DNA from: Bog-375 sp049698695
Lineage (GTDB): Bacteria; Acidobacteriota; Terriglobia; Bryobacterales; Bryobacteraceae
Assembly (NCBI GenBank): GCA_049698695.1
Contig: JBAVYH010000108.1
Span: forward strand, 21,371 to 85,370
Length of the DNA: 64,000 nucleotides
Direction: 5' to 3'
A program made the position numbers and the translations under genes. The notes beneath the pieces were generated by a model, which was given only the letters and a program-made list of their open reading frames with translations, was not told the origin of the DNA and made no database searches. Shown here piece after piece: positions 8,439 through 16,332 of the stretch. Within the stretch, counting starts at the first letter, position 1; the number at the start of each line of letters is the position of its first letter.

Positions 8439-10304
8439 ATGTCAGCAACACCGAATCCCTGTGCCAAGTGGTTCAGCATTGTGGTCTGGTTGGGTATCGC
8501 ATGCAACGTGCTGTTCATCGTGCAACAGCTTTTCATGCCGGACTCGGTGAACTCCGGCCTTGGACTGCCCGTAGGTCTCCCGACGGTCTGGAATCAGGCG
8601 CACGCCGTGATGGTGCTGGCCCTCAGCATTTTCTATATACCGGCTGCACTCGATCCGCTGCGCGACCCGGACTATTCGTGGCTGCTCGTATTGTCGCGGT
8701 TTCTTGCCGCTATCTTTTGGGTGTTCATCTGGCGCTCCAATCCAGCGTTCCTTTCGTATCTGATTATGGACGGGGCGTTTGGCGCGGTGCAGGCGATTCT
8801 GCTCCAAATGGCCGTCCCCAGCGGGAATCGGCTTGGCGCGACGCTGGCCCGGCTGTTCTCGCATTTCTTCGCCTGGGCAGCTGGCTGTTTCCGCAAGCCG
8901 GCGGTGTGGGCCGGCCTCGGAATCGTGATCGTCCTCGCGGCTTTCGCCGGATACGTCCTGTGGGACAATCTCATGCGCGCCGAGCCTGACACAAGTTACG
9001 CGTCCGTGGAAGAGCACTATAAGTACGGCGCTATCGGCCTGGGTTCGGACAGCCGCGTGCCGTACTGGATTTGGCAAGTGCTTCCGGGCATGTTCCCGGA
9101 AAAATTGCCGGCACCCGGTGGCTGGGCCTCGCTGGGGCTGATTTATGAAAAGGGCCACGACCTGCCCATCGGCTTTGCCAAACGCCATATCGGATACGAC
9201 TCGGTGGAAGCGAACTGCGCGCTCTGCCATAGCGGCGAATTCCGCCGCACCGTTGACAGCCAACCCGAAGTGATCCTCGGGGGGCCAGCCAACATTCTTG
9301 ACCTACAGGCATTCCAGAACTTCCTTTACGACTGCGCCGCCGACCCGCGATTCACGCCTGACAACGTGATGGCCGCCATCGCCAAAGTGCACCAATTCTC
9401 CTGGACGGAGTCTCTCATTTACCGCTATCTCATCATTCCCGGTGTTAAGAGGGGTCTTGCCGCGCAGAAAGTTGCCTATGCTTGGCAGGAATCGCGGCCT
9501 CCGCAGGGCAGGGGCCGCACGGACACTTTCAATCCCACCAAGTTCAACGTCTTCCATCTGCCCGAAGACCATACCATCGGAACCGTGGACCTGCCGCAGG
9601 TCTGGAACCAACAGCCGCGCGTGGGCATGAACCTTCACTGGGACGGCAATAACAACAACATCACCGAGCGCAACTTCGCCGCTGCTATGGCCATCGGCGC
9701 CACGCCCAAAACAGTAATCATGGCCAGCTTTAAGCGCGTCACCGATTTTCTGCTGGGCTTAAGGCCGCCCCCGTACCCCTTCCCCATCCAGAAGGATGCA
9801 GCCGATCGAGGCAAGAAGATTTTCGACCAGGAATGCGCGTGGTGCCATGCATTCGGCGGCGCTGATACGGGGCAAGTGGAACCCATCGAGACTATAGGCA
9901 CAGATCGCCATCGTCTGGATTCCTTCACCGCTGAACTGGTGGAGAAGTTTCACTCCATCAACAATCCACCGTTCGTCTTCGATGCCTATCACAAGACGAA
10001 TGGTTACGCCAACGTGCCGATCGACGGCATCTGGGCGCGCGCGCCCTATCTGCACAACGGTTCGGTTCCCAACCTTTGGGCGCTTCTACAGACAGAAGCC
10101 GCGCGGCCGGCTGTCTTCTATCGCGGCTATGACGTATACGATCCGAAGAACGTCGGATTCATTTCAGACGGCCAGGAAGCGCAGCGCGTCGGATTCAGAG
10201 TGGATACCAGTGTTCCCGGCAATGGCAATCAAGGTCATGTCTACGGCACCAGCCTGAAAGACGGCGAGAAGTGGGACCTGATCGAATTCCTGAAAATGCA
10301 ATAG
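8439..10304 (+). CDS. Membrane-anchored RoxA-like di-heme c-type protein
   Basis: 621 residues. The N-terminal 180 residues hold about five hydrophobic helices (roughly 11-31, 52-72, 83-99, 102-126, 155-175). The rest matches the RoxA/di-heme peroxidase-like pattern: EEHYKYGAIG, PYWIWQVLP, two heme c sites C260-ALC-H264 and C466-AWC-H470, NLHWDGN, and a late YLHNGSVPNLW block. RoxA proteins are di-heme enzymes that cleave polyisoprene with O2; related di-heme proteins are peroxidases or electron carriers, so activity is uncertain. Two shorter homologues lie downstream (23087, 24548). The added multi-helix membrane domain is unusual and would hold the heme domain against the membrane, next to the GMC enzyme encoded 12 bases upstream. 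Confidence 0.85.
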   Translation: MSATPNPCAKWFSIVVWLGIACNVLFIVQQLFMPDSVNSGLGLPVGLPTVWNQAHAVMVLALSIFYIPAALDPLRDPDYSWLLVLSRFLAAIFWVFIWRSNPAFLSYLIMDGAFGAVQAILLQMAVPSGNRLGATLARLFSHFFAWAAGCFRKPAVWAGLGIVIVLAAFAGYVLWDNLMRAEPDTSYASVEEHYKYGAIGLGSDSRVPYWIWQVLPGMFPEKLPAPGGWASLGLIYEKGHDLPIGFAKRHIGYDSVEANCALCHSGEFRRTVDSQPEVILGGPANILDLQAFQNFLYDCAADPRFTPDNVMAAIAKVHQFSWTESLIYRYLIIPGVKRGLAAQKVAYAWQESRPPQGRGRTDTFNPTKFNVFHLPEDHTIGTVDLPQVWNQQPRVGMNLHWDGNNNNITERNFAAAMAIGATPKTVIMASFKRVTDFLLGLRPPPYPFPIQKDAADRGKKIFDQECAWCHAFGGADTGQVEPIETIGTDRHRLDSFTAELVEKFHSINNPPFVFDAYHKTNGYANVPIDGIWARAPYLHNGSVPNLWALLQTEAARPAVFYRGYDVYDPKNVGFISDGQEAQRVGFRVDTSVPGNGNQGHVYGTSLKDGEKWDLIEFLKMQ

Positions 10305-10347
10305 ACTATGTCGCGGCCGCATGCAGCCAAGTTAAAGAGGAGATCCA

Positions 10348-11682
10348 ATGATAAAGCTGGCTCAGTTTCGGAATCCAGACCTCTCGCTGTTTCAATCGGC
10401 CGTCGATGAAGTAGTCGCGCGGAAGACGGCCGCGGCGCAGTCGCAGAATACCGGCAGCCCAGCCGCCATTACGCGCCCCGATTCGAGCCACACTATGGTG
10501 AAGATGGCGAATGCGGAAGCGACCGCCGCCAGTCAGGGTGGCGCCGCTCCGCCGGCGCCTTCTCCCGCGACGGCCCCAGCCGTCACGCAGGATTTCGGCG
10601 ATCAGCTCAGCTACTGCGCATCACTGGCGCGCAACTACGCCGTGGCCAAACTTCTCGGGCACACCGATGACGCCAACCGCTATCAGGCGTTGCTCACCGC
10701 GAAAGACGGGGATTGCGACCCCGGTTGGGCCGAGGCGTCCCTCAAGTACGAGGAGTTCCTTGTGTCCAAGGGAACGATCCCGTATCGGGTCTACAAGAGC
10801 ATGAGCGATTTTGTGATTGATGGCAAGCTTCCCGCCGACGCCCGCGTGGCCATCGTGGGCGATTGGGGAACCGGGCAGGACATCGCGAAAACAGTTCTCG
10901 CGCAGATAGCCCGAAAGAATCCCGATGTGGTGATTCACATGGGCGATGTCTACTACTCCGGCACCGATTTCGAGATGCAGAATTACTTTTACAACATCTG
11001 GAAGGAGAGCCTGGACCTTACCAAGATCGCCACTTTCACGCTTTCCGGCAACCATGATATGTTCTGCGGCGGCGCGCCGTATTACACGCTGATCGACCAA
11101 CTGGGTCAACCCGCCAGCTATTTCTGCCTGCGCAACGATAACTGGCAGTTCCTCGCCATGGACACCGGACTCCACGACAATAAGCCTGAGGGCACCGTTC
11201 CGACGTACCTGGAAGACACCGAAGTGGCCTGGCTCGCCGACAAGATCCAGAACCGCGGCAACCGGCGCACTGTGCTGCTGTCGCACCACCAGCTATTTGC
11301 CGCCAACGAAGACATCTGCGGCAAATCGATCAACGACCATCTGAACCAGCAACTGTCGCCGTTGCTGCCAAGCGTGGACATGTGGTTGTGGGGGCACGAG
11401 CACAACCTGGTAATTTACCAAAAGTACGTGGGAGTTCTGGCACGCTGCATCGGCCACGGCGCGTTTCCGATCGGTCTCACGGAGATCCCTGCCACTCCAA
11501 TATTTCCAGAGGTTCCGATGGTACCGGTGCGCCTCGGCAATAACGGGATCTTTTACAACCATGGCTACGCGATCATGGACCTGGCGGGCAACACCGCCTG
11601 CCTGTCGTACTATCAAGACGCCGACGAGACGACGCCACAATACACTGAAACCCTTGACGCGGTGGCGGCGGCTGGCTCGTGA
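10348..11682 (+). CDS. Calcineurin-like metallophosphoesterase
   Basis: 444 residues. All metal-binding blocks of the family are visible: VGDWGTG with D172, MGDVYYSG with D200, GNHD (N235, H236, D237), SHHQ (H313, H314) and GHEHN (H350, H352). These bind a dinuclear metal centre that hydrolyses phosphomono- or diesters. The first 170 residues are Ala/Pro-rich and then helical, with no signal peptide, so location is unclear. It follows the RoxA-like gene by 43 bases with AGAGGAG ahead of the ATG. In a lipid or isoprenoid pathway it might act on a phosphorylated intermediate, but nothing in the sequence shows the substrate. It is the last gene before the largest internal gap of the train. Confidence 0.88.
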   Translation: MIKLAQFRNPDLSLFQSAVDEVVARKTAAAQSQNTGSPAAITRPDSSHTMVKMANAEATAASQGGAAPPAPSPATAPAVTQDFGDQLSYCASLARNYAVAKLLGHTDDANRYQALLTAKDGDCDPGWAEASLKYEEFLVSKGTIPYRVYKSMSDFVIDGKLPADARVAIVGDWGTGQDIAKTVLAQIARKNPDVVIHMGDVYYSGTDFEMQNYFYNIWKESLDLTKIATFTLSGNHDMFCGGAPYYTLIDQLGQPASYFCLRNDNWQFLAMDTGLHDNKPEGTVPTYLEDTEVAWLADKIQNRGNRRTVLLSHHQLFAANEDICGKSINDHLNQQLSPLLPSVDMWLWGHEHNLVIYQKYVGVLARCIGHGAFPIGLTEIPATPIFPEVPMVPVRLGNNGIFYNHGYAIMDLAGNTACLSYYQDADETTPQYTETLDAVAAAGS

Positions 11683-11684
11683 GC

Positions 11685-11698
11685 GTAACGATTGTTAC
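11685..11698. repeat. Short palindrome after the phosphoesterase gene
   Basis: GTAAC and GTTAC form a perfect inverted repeat around GATT, starting 3 bases after the stop codon. There is no T tract, so it is not a normal terminator; it may be an operator half-site pair or chance. Confidence 0.2.
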
Positions 11699-11842
11699 AA
11701 GCCCCGTCGAGACGTGATGATTCGTACAAATCGCCGTGCACCGACTTACAGGAAGGGGTCACTCACGTTGCAGCCTCTGTTAATCGGCAATAATTGGGTT
11801 CAAATCGTCCGAGAAAATCTCTATCTTTCTCGCAAAAAATAG

Positions 11843-11907
11843 TTGGACTCGGGCGGATTAACACGATAAAGTACATAAACAATCGAGTTCGCCTGACTCG
11901 ACAGGCG
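11843..11907 (+). promoter_or_regulatory. Candidate internal promoter and leader hairpin
   Basis: In the 248-base gap 11683-11930, TTGGAC (11843-11848) and GATAAA (11865-11870) are spaced by 16 bases. Downstream, CGCCTG and CAGGCG (11890-11907) form a 6-base stem with loop ACTCGA in the predicted leader, shortly before the ribosome binding site GGAGGTGG. The gap is visibly richer in A+T than its surroundings. This could start a second transcript covering 11931-30493. Confidence 0.35.
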
Positions 11908-11930
11908 CGCCGACTCGGAGGTGGCGGCGG

Positions 11931-13379
11931 ATGGAGGATGCTCGTTCTGTTAGTGAAGGTCAAGGATCGCCAGCGCGGGGTCTAGCGGATCTGCTCCAAT
12001 ACCCACTCCTGTCGGCGATCAGTGATCGCCGCACGCGCCGGATCTGCCAAGGGACCTCGCTCAACGCCGGTGCGCTCTCTTACACTAGTACTAACCATCC
12101 TGCCCCGCTCACCCCGATCGAAGAAGCTATCCTCATCGTCTCCACCGGCCTAGCCGGTTTCAGCCTGCACGACGTGCCATTGAAGCACCCCGACGGCGAG
12201 CCGGTTCTCGCAACCACCCAGATGGGCATCCCGGCACGCGCCGCCAGCAGTGCCGATAACGCGCAGGCTACGCACTTTTTCCTGATCAACGATGAAGGGA
12301 CGTGGTTGCTTCAGCAGAAAGGCGGCCGTGATGCCGTGGCGTGGTTGCGTGAGTTCCCTCCCGACCGCTCTTTATGGACGGAACAACATTGGATCGACGC
12401 AGCCGCCGGCGTGAAGCGCAAGATCTACCCGGAGCGCCTAGACTTTCCGCGCCGCTGGCCTTACTACTTCACTTGGAATAAGATCATCTCCAACCGTCCC
12501 GGCACCAGCGTGTTCATGCCGGTGGTCGATACCACGCGGCAGATGATCAATGTGCTGTTCATCATGCTTTCCGAACCCGATGGCCAGCGTCCCTTGGTGC
12601 TGGATGATTGGTCGAAATTCAAACCTAAGAAACTGATCGAATGGGCCGCTTGGGCCGGTAGTTTGATCGGCGTTGTGCCGAAGATTCCCTACCAGCCGGT
12701 GGCCGGCATCGAGCGCGTGCAAAAGAAATGGCTGCAATCGGATTCTCCCTTGCCGTTGGGATTCGCCGGCGCCATGCGCACGGACTACGAAGCCTTTTTC
12801 CATCTCCAGAACTTGATGCTGGTGACGCACGCCATGGGGCTGGGCGGCTGGATCCACGCAGCCGTCAGTGCCCCGTATGTTTTCGAACGAGACCCTTCGA
12901 AGGGCAGCTATGGCCTGGGTTTCCGCATGCAGCAGCCGAAGAAATGGAACCGCTGGCCACCGCTTCCGGCGCCGCTGCCCAACCCGGTGGGCCTTGACGG
13001 AATCCTCGAAGCGCTCTGTCCGCCTTACATCTCTTCGATGAATGACGCCGTCGACCAGGTGTACGAAGAAAAATTCGGACCCAACGGAGTGTACGGCGAC
13101 AAGGTCGTCTTCGAAAAGCCCTACCGCCGTAGCGACGACGCCGCGGATTTCATGCGCAATGCGGAACGACCGTCTAAAGAAACCATCCAATACATCAAAG
13201 ATATCTGCAATTATATCTACGACACCTATGGCCGCTTCCCGGCGCATGTGAACTCATTCCACGTGCCCGGCGTCTGGTTGCAGGTGTCGCACCTCGAGCT
13301 CGAATACTACGAAAAGTACTTCCAACCGAATCTCTATCACAGGCAGGCAAGGCACCACGCGGTATGGGGACGGCATTAG
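11931..13379 (+). CDS. Nitroreductase-like protein, function unknown
   Basis: 482 residues, no signal peptide. The N-terminal 100 residues resemble the start of nitroreductase-fold flavoproteins: LADLLQYPLLSAISDRRTRR, then an LTPIEEAILIVSTGLAG block. The central and C-terminal parts are rich in aromatic residues and not familiar to me. If the fold is right it would bind FMN and reduce a substrate with NAD(P)H, but I see no certain catalytic residue. The ATG has GGAGGTGGCGGCGG just upstream. It opens the second, gapless part of the gene train and is followed after 19 bases by a possible lipocalin-type protein. Confidence 0.55.
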   Translation: MEDARSVSEGQGSPARGLADLLQYPLLSAISDRRTRRICQGTSLNAGALSYTSTNHPAPLTPIEEAILIVSTGLAGFSLHDVPLKHPDGEPVLATTQMGIPARAASSADNAQATHFFLINDEGTWLLQQKGGRDAVAWLREFPPDRSLWTEQHWIDAAAGVKRKIYPERLDFPRRWPYYFTWNKIISNRPGTSVFMPVVDTTRQMINVLFIMLSEPDGQRPLVLDDWSKFKPKKLIEWAAWAGSLIGVVPKIPYQPVAGIERVQKKWLQSDSPLPLGFAGAMRTDYEAFFHLQNLMLVTHAMGLGGWIHAAVSAPYVFERDPSKGSYGLGFRMQQPKKWNRWPPLPAPLPNPVGLDGILEALCPPYISSMNDAVDQVYEEKFGPNGVYGDKVVFEKPYRRSDDAADFMRNAERPSKETIQYIKDICNYIYDTYGRFPAHVNSFHVPGVWLQVSHLELEYYEKYFQPNLYHRQARHHAVWGRH

Positions 13380-13398
13380 GTCTCCGGAAAGACGGAAG

Positions 13399-14643
13399 AT
13401 GATTGCGGTTTGGGTCATCCTCGGATTGTCGTTGGCGCTATTTCTAGCACCGCGAGCGGCCGCCGTGTGGATTCGCTGGCGCGACCGTGCACCGGGCAAC
13501 GACCGCACGCTGCTGACTTACAGCGATGAGCTGCCGCGCTACTTCACGCTTGATGCCGGGGGAAGAGTGGATACCTCCACACGCTGGCCCGGATGGGATG
13601 CGTGGATTGCCTCCATGATTCCAGCCGAGGCCAGCCTGCCGCCCCAGTTGATCCGCGGCACGCTCATGACCGGCCTCTACGGCCTTGAGGGCGTGGATAA
13701 CTACGAGAAGCTGCTTTACCGGCTGTCCACTTACCAGGCCGTCGAGCACCTGTGCCTAGTTCCCACCAGCTACGCGCTCCCCGATGGCGACTGTTTCGTC
13801 CTGAGCAATCTCTCGCAGAACTATCTCACCAAGCAGACGGATCTCAAAATGGCCGATGCCGAGTTAGACGTGACCATCCTCGGCTCGCGGACCGGCAACC
13901 TCACGGCGGGAGAGCCGTACGGCCGCATTGAAGGCACGTGGCCCAATTACAGGCTGTTCTTCTTGAATCCCGAAGCGGAGATTCGCATCGTGCTCGCTTA
14001 CCACGGTGAGCGCATTGTCTGGTGGACCGATCTACCCGGCCGTTACACGCATTTCTCGGCGTTCGGCACATTCGACGCTGCCGTCGAATATGCGCGCGGC
14101 ACCACCATCGCCGATCCACACCGCCCTGTGCCCAATCCTCAGAAGCTGCAGTTTCAGGCACGCGGAACCGTGGAGCACATCGCCGCCCTTGAGCCGTTCG
14201 CGTTTGATTGGCTGTGGCTGCCGATGCGCTACCTTGGCCGGTGGTTCCCATCGCTGAAGCCCATCCTCTATCACCACGAGGTCGTCATCGCCGAAGGTCT
14301 GGAAGGCGGATTCCTGCACGCTCGCGCCTTCGGAGCGGATTTCCGCAACGGTGGCGGCCTGTTCGCGGGTGCGGTCTATCATCGAGTCAAACACGTAACC
14401 GTGCGCTACGCTGCATCGGACTCCGTTGACAACTGCGGCGGACTCAGTGCGCTGACGCCGGTGTATCGCACCTGGGATGTGCGCGCTACGACCGACGCCG
14501 GCGAACTGGCATACGCCGCCACTCGCACCCATCCGCCGGCGATGGTCGCTCCCAACACGAATCAATATCACTTCACCTTCCAGGGTAGTTGGTGCGGCGA
14601 ACCGGTCTCCGGCCGAGGCTTCGGGGAGTACATCCACTTATAG
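13399..14643 (+). CDS. Possible CrtC/AttH-type lipocalin-like protein, N-terminal membrane anchor
   Basis: 414 residues. Residues 1-22 form a hydrophobic anchor or signal (VWVILGLSLALFLAPRAAAV). The rest is beta-rich with many Trp and Tyr residues and ends with GEPVSGRGFGEYIHL, reminiscent of the closing strand of the hydroxyneurosporene hydratase (CrtC)/AttH double-lipocalin fold, which binds hydrophobic terpenoids. This is a weak resemblance read by eye; no domain search was possible. The gene sits between the nitroreductase-like gene and a GMC oxidase (9-base gap), so binding or modifying the hydrophobic substrate would fit. The alternative is an unrelated periplasmic beta protein. Confidence 0.5.
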   Translation: MIAVWVILGLSLALFLAPRAAAVWIRWRDRAPGNDRTLLTYSDELPRYFTLDAGGRVDTSTRWPGWDAWIASMIPAEASLPPQLIRGTLMTGLYGLEGVDNYEKLLYRLSTYQAVEHLCLVPTSYALPDGDCFVLSNLSQNYLTKQTDLKMADAELDVTILGSRTGNLTAGEPYGRIEGTWPNYRLFFLNPEAEIRIVLAYHGERIVWWTDLPGRYTHFSAFGTFDAAVEYARGTTIADPHRPVPNPQKLQFQARGTVEHIAALEPFAFDWLWLPMRYLGRWFPSLKPILYHHEVVIAEGLEGGFLHARAFGADFRNGGGLFAGAVYHRVKHVTVRYAASDSVDNCGGLSALTPVYRTWDVRATTDAGELAYAATRTHPPAMVAPNTNQYHFTFQGSWCGEPVSGRGFGEYIHL

Positions 14644-14652
14644 GAACCGTCT

Positions 14653-16329
14653 ATGAAGCCCGCTTATGATTTTGTCATTATCGGTTCCGGCTTTGGCGGT
14701 TCGGTGTCCGCATACCGTCTGACCGCGGAGCAGAGGCGCCTGGGCAAGCCCGCCTCGGTGTGCGTGATGGAGCGCGGCAAGCGGTACCTGCGCGGGCAAT
14801 TCCCGCGTGACGTCGGCCGGCCCAAGGATTTTCTGTTCCGCGACGAAGGCCGCGACGGCTGGCACGGCATCTTCGACTGGCGCAGCGGCGATAACATCAG
14901 CGTCCTATGCGGCAATGGCGTCGGCGGGGGCTCGCTGGTATATCTCGATGTGCAGGTGGATGCCTTCGCTTCCACCTTCGACATCGTCGGCCCAGAAGGC
15001 CGCCAGCGCTGGCCATCCAGCGTCGACTGGCGCGCCGAACTGCCGGGATACTACGCGCGCATGGAATCCATGTTGCGGCCCTCGCCGATTCCCGACCCGC
15101 CGCTCAAGACCATCGCTTTGCGCGAAGCCGCGCACGGCGCTGGCGTGCCAGAGCGCTTTAAGCTGGTCGACCTGGCCGTCTTCTGGGGCCGGCAGGGCGG
15201 AGAGCGCGGCGTGGTGTTCAACGACCCCTACGAGCGCGACGGTCCTCCGCAAGGCGCCTGCCAGATGTGCGGCGAATGTTTCCTCGGATGCAACACGCAC
15301 TCCAAAAATACGCTCGACCTCAACTATCTTTGGTTTGCGGAGCGCGCCGGCGCAGAGGTCTTTGCGCAACACCGTGTCACCCGCATCGAACCGCGGCCGG
15401 GCGGCGGATACACGGTTCATTTCGACAACCTCGCCGCGCAATCTTCCGGCTCCGTGGCCGCGCGCAACGTAGTGGTTTCCGCCGGCACCACCGGCAGCAC
15501 GGAGCTGATGCTCAAGTGCAAGTATGGGTACCGCAAGGGGCGCAGGCGGGTCGCTCCGACCATGCCGCGGATCAGCGATATGCTGGGCCGCTACTTCTCC
15601 GGCAACGGCGATTTCGGCGCGGTGGCGTTTCAGTCGCGGCGCGTTACCGAACCCGGCGTCGGCCCCACCATCACGGCCGCCATCGATTGCCGCGACCTGT
15701 TGGACGGGCACGGATTCTACATCGAAGACGGCGGCATTCCCGAAATTCTGCGCGCCAACATGCGGCTCTATCCCGGCGGCAGCTCTACCGGCCAGCGCGT
15801 GATGCACTGGCTGCGCGGCCTGGTCTCCAAGAGAACGCCCGCCAGTCTCGCCGAACAGATTTTCGATCTGCTCGATCTCGAAGCCGTCCGCAACGCGCTG
15901 GTTTATCTGACCATGGGGATCGATGCCGCCGATGGCGTGATGTCCATCGATCAGGATGGCCAGTTGCAGATCCATTGGGATCATAGCCAGAGCCTGCGCT
16001 ACCTGCGCAAGGTGGAGGAGACCTTGCGCGCTATCTCGGAGACGCCCGTCCCCGGCAGCGACGGTCCCGGCATCGCCGCCAACCTGATGCTCAACCCGGC
16101 GTGGAGTTTCAACAAACATCTGCTCACCCTGCACCCTCTGGGCGGTTGCCCGATGGGCGACGACGAAACCATGGGCGTGGTGAGCCCGGCCGGCGAGGTC
16201 TTCAATTACCCGGGCTTGTACATCACCGACGGATCCATCATCCCGACGGCCCTCGGACCGAATCCGTCCAAAACCATCGGCGCGGTTTCGGAGCGCGTCG
16301 GCGACCACATCATCGCCAAAGGAATTTGA
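14653..16329 (+). CDS. GMC oxidoreductase, cholesterol-oxidase type
   Basis: 558 residues, normal length for a ChoD-like flavoprotein. FAD-binding VIIGSGFGGS (about 8-17), ERGKRY, CGNGVGGGSLVY, and near the C-terminus HPLGGCPMGDD and TDGSIIPTALGPNPSKT are all present. A four-cysteine motif C203-x2-C206-x2-C209-x3-C213 is shared with the fused GMC protein at 4995-8426. The family oxidises secondary alcohols such as 3-beta-hydroxysterols to ketones; the electron acceptor may be O2 or, in this context, a cytochrome. It has no signal peptide. It sits 9 bases after the lipocalin-like gene and only 3 bases ahead of the giant envelope protein. Confidence 0.9.
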   Translation: MKPAYDFVIIGSGFGGSVSAYRLTAEQRRLGKPASVCVMERGKRYLRGQFPRDVGRPKDFLFRDEGRDGWHGIFDWRSGDNISVLCGNGVGGGSLVYLDVQVDAFASTFDIVGPEGRQRWPSSVDWRAELPGYYARMESMLRPSPIPDPPLKTIALREAAHGAGVPERFKLVDLAVFWGRQGGERGVVFNDPYERDGPPQGACQMCGECFLGCNTHSKNTLDLNYLWFAERAGAEVFAQHRVTRIEPRPGGGYTVHFDNLAAQSSGSVAARNVVVSAGTTGSTELMLKCKYGYRKGRRRVAPTMPRISDMLGRYFSGNGDFGAVAFQSRRVTEPGVGPTITAAIDCRDLLDGHGFYIEDGGIPEILRANMRLYPGGSSTGQRVMHWLRGLVSKRTPASLAEQIFDLLDLEAVRNALVYLTMGIDAADGVMSIDQDGQLQIHWDHSQSLRYLRKVEETLRAISETPVPGSDGPGIAANLMLNPAWSFNKHLLTLHPLGGCPMGDDETMGVVSPAGEVFNYPGLYITDGSIIPTALGPNPSKTIGAVSERVGDHIIAKGI

Positions 16330-16332
16330 TTT

